Origin: Actinomycetota bacterium
Lineage (GTDB): Bacteria; Actinomycetota; CADDZG01; JAHWKV01; JAOPZY01
Assembly: GCA_025963875.1 (NCBI GenBank)
Contig: JAOPZY010000173.1
Span: 1 to 41,601, forward strand
DNA: 41,601 bases
Direction of reading: 5' to 3'
Below, one piece after another: positions 14,924-23,893 of this stretch. The translations under genes and the position numbers were made by a program. The number at the start of each line of letters is the position of its first letter. The stretch's first letter is position 1. The notes beneath the pieces were generated by a model that worked only from the letters and a program-made list of their open reading frames with translations, did no database searches and was not told the DNA's origin.

Positions 14924-17490
14924 GGCTTCGACGGCATCAGCGGAGGGATCTCGGGCGGCACCCAGCACTCGATGGTTGTGCCTTGTCCGGGCTCGCTCGA
15001 GATGCGGGCCCACCCACCGGCCATCTCGGCGCGCTCCCGCATCGCCGTCAGACCCATGTGGCCGAGCGGCGACTCGGCACGCTCCCCGGCACTGAAGCCC
15101 ACGCCGTCATCCGTGATCCGCAGCAGGCACCCCCGGTCCAGCGTCTCCAACGCGATCGACACATGGCCCGCTGCGGAGTGCTTCCGGACGTTGGCGAGGG
15201 CCTCCTGTGCCACGCGGTAGAGGATCACCCGGGTCTGGGGCGGCGGCTCGGCCACGAAGTTGTCCTGGATCTCGAAGGCCAGCCCCGTTTCGCCGTCCCC
15301 CGGCTCCAGGTGCTCCCGCAGGGCCACGGCGAGACCGCCCCGGTCCAGCGCCAGCGGGCGGAGGTCGAACATGAGCCTGCGCAACTTGTTCACCGAGAGC
15401 TCCACCGCCTCCTGGAGCTTCCCGACGGTCCGGAGCTGCACCGGGTCGGACAGCTGCATCGCCAGCATCCCGAGCCGGATGCTGACGACCGCCATGACCT
15501 GGATGGAGTCGTCGTGGATGTCGGCGGCGATGCGGCTGGACTCCTCCTCCTGGGCGTTGACGCAGCGGGCAAGGAGATGGCGGCGCTCGGCGTCGACATC
15601 CCGCAGCGTCCGGATGAGATGGGCGGTCTGCTGCTCGGCCCGCTTCGCCTCGGTGACATCGCGGATGATGCCTTCGATGGCGACGAGGGTGCCGTCGCGA
15701 TCGTGGACGGGGACGGTGCGATGTTCCGTCCAGACAATGCTCGAATCCTTGCGGATCCACCGCATCGACAGCCGGCGTCCCGCCCGCTCGCCGGTCATCG
15801 TCATCTCGAGGAGATGCCGGTCGGCGTGATGCACCATGCGCCGTCCGATGTCGGGATCCGCGTAGTGTTCCTCGGGGGTGTAGCCAGTGATCTCCGTCGA
15901 CGAGGGGCTGACGTACTCGAATCCCGCGGGGGCCGGCTTCAGGCGGTACCGGAAGATCAGGTCCTTGGCGTTCTCGGCCAGCCGGCGGAATCGCTCCTCG
16001 CTCTCCCGCAGGGCACGTTCCGCCTTGTTGCGCTCGAAGGTCCGCCCCAGCTGCGAGCCCACCTGCGCCATGGCGTCGAGGATCGAGACGTCCGGCAGCC
16101 CAACCTTGGTCGAGAAGAACTCGACGGTGCCCAGCGCCTCCTCGTGGGAGATCACGGGGAAGCTGAAGGCGCTCCTGAGGCCGGCAGCAGCGGCGCTGCG
16201 CTGCTCGGGGCGCTTCCCCTCGCCGGGCAGGTCGGCGATCCAGGTCGGCCCCGGCCCGGCGGGCGGATCGCCCGGGACCGGGAGCTTCTCCTCGAACCGG
16301 AACGGGGCTTGTTCCGCTGCCGTCTGGAACGCCCGGAATCGCTCGGCATCGGTCACATACCAGCATCCGCATGGACCGTGCCCGGCCACCCAGCCCGTAT
16401 GGGAGCACACGAGCTCGAGGCAGGTCCTCACCGCCTGCTCGATGTTGTCCGCCTCGTTGGCCGCTCCCGCCACCCGCTGCAGCAGCTTGGCAAGTGCCGC
16501 CTGCTCCCGCATCGCCTCAACCCGGCGGCTGTTCGTCAGGACCAGGCTGGCGTGCTCGGCGAAGGCCCGCAGCGCAGCTCGCTCGTTCAGGCTGAAGGAG
16601 ATCCCCTCCCGGTCGGAGGACACCAGCAGGCTCCCGACCACCCTGCCCGCTTCCCGGATGGGCGTTCCCATGGAGGCCTGCACCCCGGCGGCGACGAGGG
16701 CCGGCAGCGCATACGGCAACGAGGGGTAATCCTCCTCCACGATCAGGTGGCCCGCCGTGCAGATCTTGCCGGCCAGGCCCGCCGTCGCGGGCAGCCGGGT
16801 CAACGAATGGAAGACAGCCTGCTGGTGACCGTGGAACGACACGGCGGTGGCGAAGGACGGGTCGTCGGAGTCGATGAGCCGCAGGACGACGGTGGCGCCG
16901 TCGCCCAGGAGCGTCGCCGCGCCGGAGGTGACGGCATCGAAGGCGCCCTGCAGCGACTCGTTGTCGGGGATGGGCTGCTGAATCCTGGAGAGCCGCTCCA
17001 GCAGCTCCCGCCCCGCGGTCACCCCCAGCGGTCCGGTGCTCTCCCGCTCCCTGGGCATCCTCGACGTCAGCGCAACGAGCTGCGCCACGGACCTCAACAT
17101 GGCAACCTCGGGGTCGGTGAACGGAAGGGTGCCGCGGCGCGCGACCACCAGGCTCACGCCGGGTTCGGGATCGTTACCGATTGCCAGCACCCGGCAGACG
17201 CCGATGCCGGGAACCTCCACCGGTTCGTTGGTTCCGGCCAGCGCCAGGAGATCGAACCGGGCAGGGCCGCCGGTGACCCGGCCGCCCGACGCGATGACCG
17301 AGCCGCCACGGATGGCGATCGCGATCTCCGCCCCGACGGCCTCCGCCGCCTGGGTTACGGCGCGGTTGAGCGAGCCCTGCTCCCCCGCGTCCGCCAGGGC
17401 CTCCACCGTCACGCTTTCGCCTTGCGATCGTGCTCGCGGTGCTGAGGTTCGCGTTCCCGTTGACCGGGCCGGGTCCAAGGCATGGTCCAT
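14920..17490 (-). CDS. Multi-GAF/PAS sensor histidine kinase (HisKA_3/NarL type)
   Basis: 856 residues, no membrane segment, so a cytoplasmic sensor. Regions in order: GAF-like domains at about 30-150, 165-325 and 340-485, a PAS/PAC domain at about 500-620 (FRRLAENAKDLIFRYRL ... IEGIIRDVTEAKRAEQ), then HisKA_3 with the phospho-acceptor H659 (IAADIHDDSIQVM) and a HATPase with ALANVRKHS, DDGVGFS and GHMGLTAMRERAEM. The His-Asp-Asp pattern marks the NarX/DesK class. Start at ATG 17490 is uncertain; an in-frame GTG about 25 codons in is possible. Ligand unknown. It heads an operon with two receivers. Confidence 0.9.
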   Translation of the reverse strand: MDHALDPARSTGTRTSAPRARSQGESVTVEALADAGEQGSLNRAVTQAAEAVGAEIAIAIRGGSVIASGGRVTGGPARFDLLALAGTNEPVEVPGIGVCRVLAIGNDPEPGVSLVVARRGTLPFTDPEVAMLRSVAQLVALTSRMPRERESTGPLGVTAGRELLERLSRIQQPIPDNESLQGAFDAVTSGAATLLGDGATVVLRLIDSDDPSFATAVSFHGHQQAVFHSLTRLPATAGLAGKICTAGHLIVEEDYPSLPYALPALVAAGVQASMGTPIREAGRVVGSLLVSSDREGISFSLNERAALRAFAEHASLVLTNSRRVEAMREQAALAKLLQRVAGAANEADNIEQAVRTCLELVCSHTGWVAGHGPCGCWYVTDAERFRAFQTAAEQAPFRFEEKLPVPGDPPAGPGPTWIADLPGEGKRPEQRSAAAAGLRSAFSFPVISHEEALGTVEFFSTKVGLPDVSILDAMAQVGSQLGRTFERNKAERALRESEERFRRLAENAKDLIFRYRLKPAPAGFEYVSPSSTEITGYTPEEHYADPDIGRRMVHHADRHLLEMTMTGERAGRRLSMRWIRKDSSIVWTEHRTVPVHDRDGTLVAIEGIIRDVTEAKRAEQQTAHLIRTLRDVDAERRHLLARCVNAQEEESSRIAADIHDDSIQVMAVVSIRLGMLAMQLSDPVQLRTVGKLQEAVELSVNKLRRLMFDLRPLALDRGGLAVALREHLEPGDGETGLAFEIQDNFVAEPPPQTRVILYRVAQEALANVRKHSAAGHVSIALETLDRGCLLRITDDGVGFSAGERAESPLGHMGLTAMRERAEMAGGWARISSEPGQGTTIECWVPPEIPPLMPSKP

Positions 17491-17646
17491 GGGGCTGGCG
17501 GCCAGTCACGCAATCGAGCGCTGGACTCTCTCTCGGCCTCCACCAGACTGTGGCACGCCGCGGGGGGCGGGACAAGCGACGTCGTGGACCTTGGGACAGG
17601 ACAGAACGTCCAAATTTCACGTATGGTCGGCACCCCGCCGGGGCAC

Positions 17647-17652
17647 TACGCT
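17647..17652 (+). promoter_or_regulatory. -10 box for leaderless zinc-ribbon mRNA
   Basis: TACGCT, 6 bases before GTG 17659. Confidence 0.4.
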
Positions 17653-17658
17653 GGAGGC

Positions 17659-17892
17659 GTGCCCTGCGTGCAGTGCGGCAAACGCCAGACGGACCCCGCC
17701 AAGGGGGCCTCTCCGTGGGCGAGACTGGTCACGAAGGGCCAGCAGGTCCTGCTGTGCCCCGCCTGCCAGGCGGCCGATCCCCTGTGGCAGAGTCGCTCCG
17801 ACCATTGCCCCATGTGTGACAGCACCCGGCTGTCGGTGATGCTGGGCTCGGTCGTCTGCCGGGCCTGCGGGGAGATCCAGACATCGGAGTGA
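17659..17892 (+). CDS. Small zinc-ribbon protein
   Basis: 77 residues with four CxxC pairs (CVQC, CPAC, CPMC, CRAC), enough for two zinc sites, so probably a double zinc ribbon. Function unknown. GTG 17659 keeps the first CxxC and follows a -10 box by 6 bases; ATG 17623 upstream is in frame but has no ribosome site. It ends 38 bases before hisD. Such proteins often bind nucleic acids or protein partners, but nothing here shows which. Confidence 0.6.
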   Translation: MPCVQCGKRQTDPAKGASPWARLVTKGQQVLLCPACQAADPLWQSRSDHCPMCDSTRLSVMLGSVVCRACGEIQTSE

Positions 17893-17917
17893 CCGGCATC
17901 GTCCGGAGAGGCACCGG

Positions 17918-17923
17918 TACACT
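17918..17923 (+). promoter_or_regulatory. -10 box for leaderless his operon mRNA
   Basis: TACACT with 7 bases to ATG 17931. This supports that start over the in-frame GTG at 17889, which overlaps the zinc-ribbon stop. Confidence 0.5.
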
Positions 17924-17930
17924 CAACGTC

Positions 17931-19208
17931 ATGCGAACGATCGATCTCCGGTCCGACCCGCACACCCCCATCCCTCGCCCGGTCACCGGCGACGAGGCGG
18001 GCAGCGCGGCGCTGGAGGCAGTCCGGGGCGTGATCGCCGATGTCCGCCGGCGGGGCGACGCGGCGCTCCGGGAGCTCACCGAGCGCTTCGACGGCGCACG
18101 CCTGGACGCACTCCGGGTTCCCGAGCAGGACATCAAGGCCGCAGCCGCGGCGGCCCCCGAGACGCTCCTCGACGCCATGCACGAGGCGGCGGCCCGCATC
18201 CGGGCGTTCGCCGAGCACCAGCGGATCGCCCCGTGGAAGGCCATGATCGGGGGCGCGTCCGTCGGCGAGACCGTCCAGCCGCTCGGCCGGGCCGGCGTCT
18301 ACGTCCCCGGCGGCCGGGCCGCCTACCCCTCCTCCGTCCTCATGTGCGCCGTGCCCGCCTCCGTGGCCGGCGTGGCCGAGGTCGCCCTGTGCACGCCCCC
18401 TGCCGCCGACGGATCGGTGCCGGCCCCCACGCTCGCCGCCGCCCACGTGGCGGGCGTGACCGAGGTCTACCGGGTCGGCGGGGCGCAGGCGGTCGCCGCC
18501 ATGGCGTACGGCACGGCGTCGATCCCCGCGGTTGAGGTCATCGTCGGCCCGGGCAACATCTACGTGGCGCTCGCCAAGCGGGAGGTCGCCGGCGTGGTGC
18601 AGATCGACAACGTGGCGGGGCCGAGCGAGATCGCCATCGTCGCCGGCGACGGGGTCGACCCCGCCATCGTCGCCGCCGACCTCATCGCCCAGGCCGAGCA
18701 CGGACCGAACGGATCGTTCCCGCTGATCACGTGGGACGAGGCACTGGTGCCGGCGGTCGAGGCCGCCCTCGAGCGCACCCTTGCCGCAATCGACGCCGGC
18801 CCCGACTTGCGCTCGATCCTGGAGGCAGGCTGCACCGCCGTGCTCGTTGCCGGCCGGGAGCAGGGCCTCGATGCAGCGGAGCGTTTCGCCCCCGAGCACA
18901 TCGAGCTGATCTTCGAGGGCGCGGCCGAGGCAGCGGAGCACTTGCGCAACGCCGGGGCCATCTTCGTGGGCCCGTGGTCGCCGGTGTCGCTCGGCGACTA
19001 CCTGGCGGGGAGCAACCACGTCCTCCCGACGGCGGCCTCTGCCCGCTTCGCCTCGGGGCTCCGCACGTCGCACTTCCAGCGCGCCAGTGCGGTCATCGCC
19101 GGCAACCGGGACTCGCTGCAGGCGGCCCGCCGCCACGTCGCCGCCTTTGCCGAGGCCGAGGGGCTGCCGAACCACGCCCGGGCGGTGGAGGCCCGTTTCC
19201 ATGAGTGA
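17931..19208 (+). CDS. hisD: Histidinol dehydrogenase
   Basis: Last two steps of histidine synthesis: L-histidinol to L-histidine with NAD and zinc. 425 residues, normal length. Motifs: GRAGVYVPGGRAAYPSSVLM, the VGPGNIYVALAKREV segment, AGPSEIAIVAG, QAEHGPNGSFPL (zinc and catalytic His/Glu region) and APEHIEL. The N-terminus MRTIDLRS is typical, which together with the -10 box fixes ATG 17931. It overlaps hisC by 8 bases and leads the his operon. Confidence 0.96.
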   Translation: MRTIDLRSDPHTPIPRPVTGDEAGSAALEAVRGVIADVRRRGDAALRELTERFDGARLDALRVPEQDIKAAAAAAPETLLDAMHEAAARIRAFAEHQRIAPWKAMIGGASVGETVQPLGRAGVYVPGGRAAYPSSVLMCAVPASVAGVAEVALCTPPAADGSVPAPTLAAAHVAGVTEVYRVGGAQAVAAMAYGTASIPAVEVIVGPGNIYVALAKREVAGVVQIDNVAGPSEIAIVAGDGVDPAIVAADLIAQAEHGPNGSFPLITWDEALVPAVEAALERTLAAIDAGPDLRSILEAGCTAVLVAGREQGLDAAERFAPEHIELIFEGAAEAAEHLRNAGAIFVGPWSPVSLGDYLAGSNHVLPTAASARFASGLRTSHFQRASAVIAGNRDSLQAARRHVAAFAEAEGLPNHARAVEARFHE

Positions 19209-20307
19209 CTTCGAGCTGCGCGAGCGGCTGACCTCACGACCCGACCTGGCGGACCTGCACGCCTACGGCGCCCCGCAGCTCGATGTCGCCGTCCGGCTCA
19301 ACACGAACGAGAGCCCGTACCCCCCGCCGACCGCCTTCATGGAGGATCTCGCGGGGAGGGTGGCCAAGCTGGGCCTCAACCGCTACCCGGACCGCGATTT
19401 CACCGCGCTGCGGGAGGGCCTGGCGCGCCACGTGGGCACGCTGACCGAGCGCCTGTGGGCGGCCAACGGCTCCAACGAGGTCATCCAGCAGCTCGTGCAG
19501 GCCTTCGGCGGCTCGGAGCGCAAGGTCATGACGTTCGAGCCCACCTACACGATGCACTCCCACATAGCGAGGGTCTCGGGCACGCGCCTCATCCGTGCCC
19601 GCCGCAACCCCGACTACACGATGGACCCCGACGCCTCGGCGGAGGCCATCCGCCTGGGCAGGCCCGAGATCGTCTTCCTCTGCTCGCCCAACAACCCCAC
19701 CGGCACGGTGATCCCCGAGGAGACGGTGGCGGCCATCTGCGAGGCGGCGCCGGGCCTGGTGATCCTCGACGAGGCTTACACCGAGTTCTCCGGTGGATCG
19801 CTCTGGCGCCTCGTCGAGGAGTACGAGCACCTGGTGTCGGTGCGGACCTTCTCGAAGGCATGGCGGCTGGCCGGTGCCCGCATCGGCTACATGGTGGCGC
19901 AGCCGTCGGTCATCGAAGAGGTGATGAAGGTGCGGCTGCCCTATCACCTGTCCAGCCTGACCCAGGCCGCGGGGCTCACCGCCCTCGACCACGCCGAAGA
20001 GCTCTCGGCAACGGTCGAGACCATGCGCCACGAGCGGGACCGGTTGTGGAACGAGCTGTCCACAACCAAGGGGATCACCGCCTTCCCGAGCCAGGCCAAC
20101 TTCGTACTCTTCCGCTGCGAGTCCATCCCGGCCCCCGAGGTGTGGCGCCGCCTCCTCGACCGTGGCGTGCTGGTCCGCGACTTCTCGTCCACCCCCGGCT
20201 GCGACGGCTGCCTGCGGGTGTCGGCGGGCACCGCGGAGCAGGGCGAGAGGTTCCTGGAGGCGCTGTCGGACTCGCTACGCCCGACGGAACTCTCGGACAT
20301 CCCGTGA
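19201..20307 (+). CDS. hisC: Histidinol-phosphate aminotransferase
   Basis: PLP enzyme making histidinol phosphate from imidazole acetol phosphate and glutamate. 368 residues. Substrate motif RLNTNESPYPPP, PLP-binding ANGSNEVIQ, CSPNNPTGTVI, LDEAYTEF, and the Schiff-base Lys K219 in TFSKAWRLAGARIGY. The C-terminal LRVSAGTAEQ carries the conserved Arg. ATG 19201 overlaps the hisD stop; the stop overlaps hisB by 4 bases. Confidence 0.95.
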   Translation: MSDFELRERLTSRPDLADLHAYGAPQLDVAVRLNTNESPYPPPTAFMEDLAGRVAKLGLNRYPDRDFTALREGLARHVGTLTERLWAANGSNEVIQQLVQAFGGSERKVMTFEPTYTMHSHIARVSGTRLIRARRNPDYTMDPDASAEAIRLGRPEIVFLCSPNNPTGTVIPEETVAAICEAAPGLVILDEAYTEFSGGSLWRLVEEYEHLVSVRTFSKAWRLAGARIGYMVAQPSVIEEVMKVRLPYHLSSLTQAAGLTALDHAEELSATVETMRHERDRLWNELSTTKGITAFPSQANFVLFRCESIPAPEVWRRLLDRGVLVRDFSSTPGCDGCLRVSAGTAEQGERFLEALSDSLRPTELSDIP

Positions 20308-20903
20308 GCCGCCCCGGGCGCACGGGCGAGGTCGAGCGCACGACGAAGGAGACGGCCATCCGGTTGTCGGTGGACCTCGACGGCACGGGGATGGCGAAGG
20401 TCGCCACCGGCGTCGGGTTCTTCGACCACATGCTGGAGCAGCTCGGCCGCCACTCGCTCATCGACCTGGCCGTCGACGCCGAGGGCGACCTGCACGTCGA
20501 CTCGCACCACACGGTCGAGGACGTCGGGATCGCGCTCGGCACGGCCCTCACCCAGGCACTGGGCGACAAGCGCGGGATCCGGCGCTACGGCTGGGCCGCG
20601 GTGCCGATGGAGGAGGCCCTGGTCCTCGTGGCGCTCGACCTGTCCGGCCGCCCGTTCCTTGCGTTCGACGCCCCCGTGCCCGCCGAGCAGATCGGTAACT
20701 ACGATCCCGACCTCACCGAGGAGTTCTTCATGGCGCTCACCCGCTCGGGCGGCATCACGCTGCACGTCCGCCTGCTGTCGGGGCGCAACTCCCACCACAT
20801 CGTGGAGGGGGTCTTCAAGGCGGTGGCCAAGGCCCTGCGGATCGCGGTCGAGGTGGACCCCCGGGTGGGCGGCGAGGTGCCCTCGACGAAGGGGGTCCTG
20901 TAG
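20304..20903 (+). CDS. hisB: Imidazoleglycerol-phosphate dehydratase
   Basis: Mn-dependent dehydratase of the histidine pathway, 199 residues, monofunctional (no HAD phosphatase domain). Metal-binding motifs FFDHMLEQLGRHS, DSHHTVEDVGIALG, and later GRNSHHIVEGVFKA are complete. GTG start overlaps the hisC stop (GTGA). Confidence 0.95.
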   Translation: MSRPGRTGEVERTTKETAIRLSVDLDGTGMAKVATGVGFFDHMLEQLGRHSLIDLAVDAEGDLHVDSHHTVEDVGIALGTALTQALGDKRGIRRYGWAAVPMEEALVLVALDLSGRPFLAFDAPVPAEQIGNYDPDLTEEFFMALTRSGGITLHVRLLSGRNSHHIVEGVFKAVAKALRIAVEVDPRVGGEVPSTKGVL

Positions 20904-20906
20904 GCC

Positions 20907-21506
20907 GTGGCGCGCGTGGGCATCGTCGACTACCGGATGGGCAACCTCGCCAGCGTCGCCAAGGCGCTCGAGAAGGTGGGAGCGGAGAGCTTCGTGTCCG
21001 AGGACCGCGACGCCCTTGCGGCAAGCGACATCGTCGTGCTGCCGGGCGTCGGCAACTTCGCGGCCGGCATGGCGAACCTGCGCCGAGGGGGCCTGGACGC
21101 CTTCGTGCGCGAGTGGGCCGGGGCGGGCAGGCCGCTGCTCGGGATCTGCATGGGCATGCAGATGTTCCTCGACCACTCCGAGGAGGGCGACACCGCCGGC
21201 CTCGGCATCCTCCCGGGCAAGGTTGTCCGGCTCCGGGGCGACGTGAAGGTCCCGCACATGGGATGGAACACGCTGCGGGAGACGACCGGCTTCCTCCACG
21301 TCTTCGAGGGCCGCCACTTCTACTTCGTGCACTCCTATGCGTGTGTCCCGGCCGAGGAGGTCACCGCCGCCCGGACGTGCTACGACGAGACCTTCGCCTC
21401 GGCGGTGGAGGCGGGCAACGTCATCGGGGTGCAGTTCCACCCGGAGAAGTCCAGCCACGACGGCCTGGCTCTGCTCACCGCAGCCCTGCAGACGTTCGCG
21501 GCCTGA
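20907..21506 (+). CDS. hisH: Imidazole glycerol phosphate synthase, glutaminase subunit
   Basis: Class I glutamine amidotransferase that feeds ammonia to HisF. 199 residues. Triad: nucleophile C81 in LLGICMGMQ, H178 and E180 in VQFHPEKS. The N-terminus ARVGIVDYRMGNL is typical. GTG start lies 3 bases after hisB. Confidence 0.95.
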   Translation: MARVGIVDYRMGNLASVAKALEKVGAESFVSEDRDALAASDIVVLPGVGNFAAGMANLRRGGLDAFVREWAGAGRPLLGICMGMQMFLDHSEEGDTAGLGILPGKVVRLRGDVKVPHMGWNTLRETTGFLHVFEGRHFYFVHSYACVPAEEVTAARTCYDETFASAVEAGNVIGVQFHPEKSSHDGLALLTAALQTFAA

Positions 21507-21517
21507 GGCTCTTTTCC

Positions 21518-22258
21518 GTGTTCGACATCTTCGTCGCCATCGACCTGGTCGGCGGCCGCGTCGTCCGGCTGCTGCGGGGCGACCCTGAGGCGGCCACCGT
21601 CTACAGCGAGGACCCGGTCGCCACGGCCCGGGAGTGGCAGGAGCGGGGGGCGACGTGGCTCCACGTCGTCGACCTCGAGGGAGCGATCAGCGGGGAGCCG
21701 GCCAACGCCGGGGTGATGCGCGGGATCATCGAGGCCGTCGACGTACCGGTCCAGGTCGCCGGCGGCATCCGCTCGCTCGACGCCATCGACGCATGGCTCG
21801 CCGCCGGGGCCGCCCGGGTGGTCGTGGGCACCCGTGCCATCGAGGAGGCGTTCCTGTCGGAGGCGGTGCCCCGCTTCGGGCAGGGGCTGGTGGCGGCGGT
21901 CGACGCCCGCGACGGGATGGTCCAGGTGGGCGGATGGCAGGCGTCGTCGTCGCTCACCGCCGGGGAGGTCGTGTCCCGGCTCTCGGCGGCCGGCGTGCCC
22001 AGGATGCTGTTCACCGACATCGGCCGGGACGGTACGCTCGGGGGTCCCAACCTGACGGCCATCCGTGACGTGCTGGCCGCCTCGGGCATGGGCCTCATCG
22101 CCTCGGGCGGTGTGGCGGGTCTGGGCGATGTCGAGACGCTGCTGTCCCTCGGGCACCCACGCCTCGAAGGGGTCATCGTCGGCAAGGCGCTGTACTCCGG
22201 GTCCCTGGTCCTGGAGAATGCGCTGGCTGCCGTCACCGGCGCACGGGTGGGCTCCTAG
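21518..22258 (+). CDS. hisA: ProFAR isomerase HisA (possibly dual-function PriA)
   Basis: TIM-barrel isomerase, 246 residues. First catalytic Asp in [16 protein letters not shown]; phosphate-binding and second Asp region in [31 protein letters not shown] and [13 protein letters not shown]. In actinobacteria lacking trpF this enzyme (PriA) also does the TrpF step. No trpF is seen near trpCBA, so dual function is possible, but the sequence alone does not prove it. GTG start 11 bases after hisH. Confidence 0.92.
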   Translation: MFDIFVAIDLVGGRVVRLLRGDPEAATVYSEDPVATAREWQERGATWLHVVDLEGAISGEPANAGVMRGIIEAVDVPVQVAGGIRSLDAIDAWLAAGAARVVVGTRAIEEAFLSEAVPRFGQGLVAAVDARDGMVQVGGWQASSSLTAGEVVSRLSAAGVPRMLFTDIGRDGTLGGPNLTAIRDVLAASGMGLIASGGVAGLGDVETLLSLGHPRLEGVIVGKALYSGSLVLENALAAVTGARVGS

Positions 22259-22260
22259 CG

Positions 22261-23022
22261 GTGCTGGCCAAACGGGTGATCCCCTGCCTCGACGTCCACG
22301 CCGGACGGGTCGTCAAGGGCGTGCAGTTCGTCGACCTCGTCGACGCCGGGGACCCCGTCGAGCTGGCCGCGTTCTACGACCGGGAGGGCGCCGACGAGGT
22401 GGTGTTCCTCGACATCACCGCGTCGCACGAGGGCCGGGAGACGATGCTCGAGGTGGCCCGCGCCACCGCCGAGAGCGTCTTCATCCCTCTCACGGTCGGC
22501 GGAGGGGCGCGCGGCATCGACGACGTGCGGCGGCTCCTCCGGGCCGGAGCGGACAAGGTCTCGATCAACACCGCCGCGGTCGAGCGCCCCGAGCTGCTGA
22601 CCGAGGGAGCCGAGGAGTTCGGCGCCCAGTGCATGGTCTGCGCCATCGACGCCCGCCGCCGTTCCGACAGCGACGGGTGGGAAGTGTTCACCCACGGCGG
22701 GCGGCGCCCCACGGGCATCGACGCCGTCGAGTGGGCGGCCCGGGCCGAGGCGCTGGGGGCCGGGGAGATCCTGCTCACCTCGATGGACCGGGACGGCACG
22801 AAGGACGGCTACGACATCGACCTGCTCCGCGCGGTGAACGAGGTCATCACCGTGCCCCTCGTCGCCTCGGGTGGGGCAGGCAACCTCGACCACTTCTCGG
22901 CGGCGATCTCCGAAGGCGGCGCCGACGCCGTCCTGGCGGCGTCGCTGTTCCACTTCGGCGAGCTCCGGGTGGCCGAGGTCAAGGCCCACATGGCCCAGGC
23001 GGGCATCCCGGTCCGGCGCTGA
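22261..23022 (+). CDS. hisF: Imidazole glycerol phosphate synthase, cyclase subunit
   Basis: TIM barrel that closes the imidazole ring using ammonia from HisH. 253 residues. Motifs: [20 protein letters not shown] (catalytic Asp), [41 protein letters not shown] (second catalytic Asp) and [15 protein letters not shown] start 2 bases after the hisA stop. Confidence 0.96.
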   Translation: MLAKRVIPCLDVHAGRVVKGVQFVDLVDAGDPVELAAFYDREGADEVVFLDITASHEGRETMLEVARATAESVFIPLTVGGGARGIDDVRRLLRAGADKVSINTAAVERPELLTEGAEEFGAQCMVCAIDARRRSDSDGWEVFTHGGRRPTGIDAVEWAARAEALGAGEILLTSMDRDGTKDGYDIDLLRAVNEVITVPLVASGGAGNLDHFSAAISEGGADAVLAASLFHFGELRVAEVKAHMAQAGIPVRR

Positions 23023-23023
23023 T

Positions 23024-23809
23024 ATGAGTTCCGGACGAAACCCGCTCAGCCTCGTCACCGGGGCATCGGGAGGGATCGGCGAGGAGCTGGCCCGTATCCT
23101 CGCCCGGCACGGCTACGACCTCGTGCTGGTCGCCCGGAGCGCCGACAAGCTGGCGGCGCTGGCGGAGCGCCTGGAGCTGGACCACGGGATCCAGGTGCGG
23201 GCGGTTGCCAAGGACCTGGCCCGCCCCGACGCCGCCGCAGAGATCCACGAATGGCTCGCCGCCGAGGGCCTGACGGTGGACGTCCTCGTCAACAACGCGG
23301 GCATGGGGCTCCTCGGCAAGTTCGCCGAGATCGGGATCGAGGGCGACGTCGAGATGCTGCGGCTCAACGTCGAGGCCCCCACCCTGCTGACCCGGCTTCT
23401 CCTGCCCTCGATGCTCGAGCGGGGGAGCGGCCGGATCCTCAGCCTCGCCTCGACCGCCGGGTTCCAGCCCGGCCCCCTGATGGCGGTGTACTACGCCACC
23501 AAGGCTTATGTGCTGTCCTTCAGCGAGGCTCTGGCCAACGAGGTGGCCGGGACGGGCGTCACCGTGACGGCGCTCTGCCCCGGCCCGACGGAGACGGGCT
23601 TCTCCTCCCGTGCCGGATCGGAGCAGTCACGCCTGTTCAAGGGGCCCACGATGGACGCCCGGACCGCCGCCGAAGCCGGCTACGCCGCCCTCATGGCCGG
23701 CAAGCCCGTGGTCGTCCCCGGCTTCCGCAACCGCATCCTGGCCTTCGGCGTGCGGTTGGCGCCCCGGCGGGTGGTGACACAGATCGCCCGCCGCATGAAC
23801 GAATCGTAG
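23024..23809 (+). CDS. Short-chain dehydrogenase/reductase (DltE-like)
   Basis: 261 residues, classical SDR fold: cofactor motif TGASGGIG at 12-19, NNAG (VLVNNAGMGLLG), active-site Ser region LSLASTAG, catalytic Y156-x3-K160 in YYATKAY, then CPGPTETGF. An Arg after the second strand (LVARSADKLAAL) suggests NADP(H). The C-terminus ends in a basic segment (RLAPRRVVTQIARRM) common in the DltE-like group. Substrate unknown. It follows hisF with 1 base between and probably rides on the his transcript. Confidence 0.88.
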   Translation: MSSGRNPLSLVTGASGGIGEELARILARHGYDLVLVARSADKLAALAERLELDHGIQVRAVAKDLARPDAAAEIHEWLAAEGLTVDVLVNNAGMGLLGKFAEIGIEGDVEMLRLNVEAPTLLTRLLLPSMLERGSGRILSLASTAGFQPGPLMAVYYATKAYVLSFSEALANEVAGTGVTVTALCPGPTETGFSSRAGSEQSRLFKGPTMDARTAAEAGYAALMAGKPVVVPGFRNRILAFGVRLAPRRVVTQIARRMNES

Positions 23810-23826
23810 GGCCGAGCCTTTTGATA

Positions 23827-23871
23827 TCTGTGAGTAAAAACTGGCGTTGTACACCAGAAAATACTCACAGA
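23827..23871. repeat. Nested palindrome (10-bp arms, inner 4-bp stem)
   Basis: Arms TCTGTGAGTA (23827-23836) and TACTCACAGA (23862-23871). AAAA lies on each side of the inner stem CTGG/CCAG with a 9-base loop. Same design as 9867-9919. Here it sits between convergent genes, so it could end transcription both ways, but no T-run follows either arm. Confidence 0.9.
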
Positions 23872-23893
23872 GCCTCCGCCCCGGCGAGCTGCA

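Noticed and set aside
14983-17445. 820-codon open frame on the plus strand
   Set aside because: Shadow of the GAF/PAS kinase.
17889-17930. hisD start at GTG 17889
   Set aside because: The extra 14 residues are not HisD-like, and TACACT sits 7 bases before ATG 17931.
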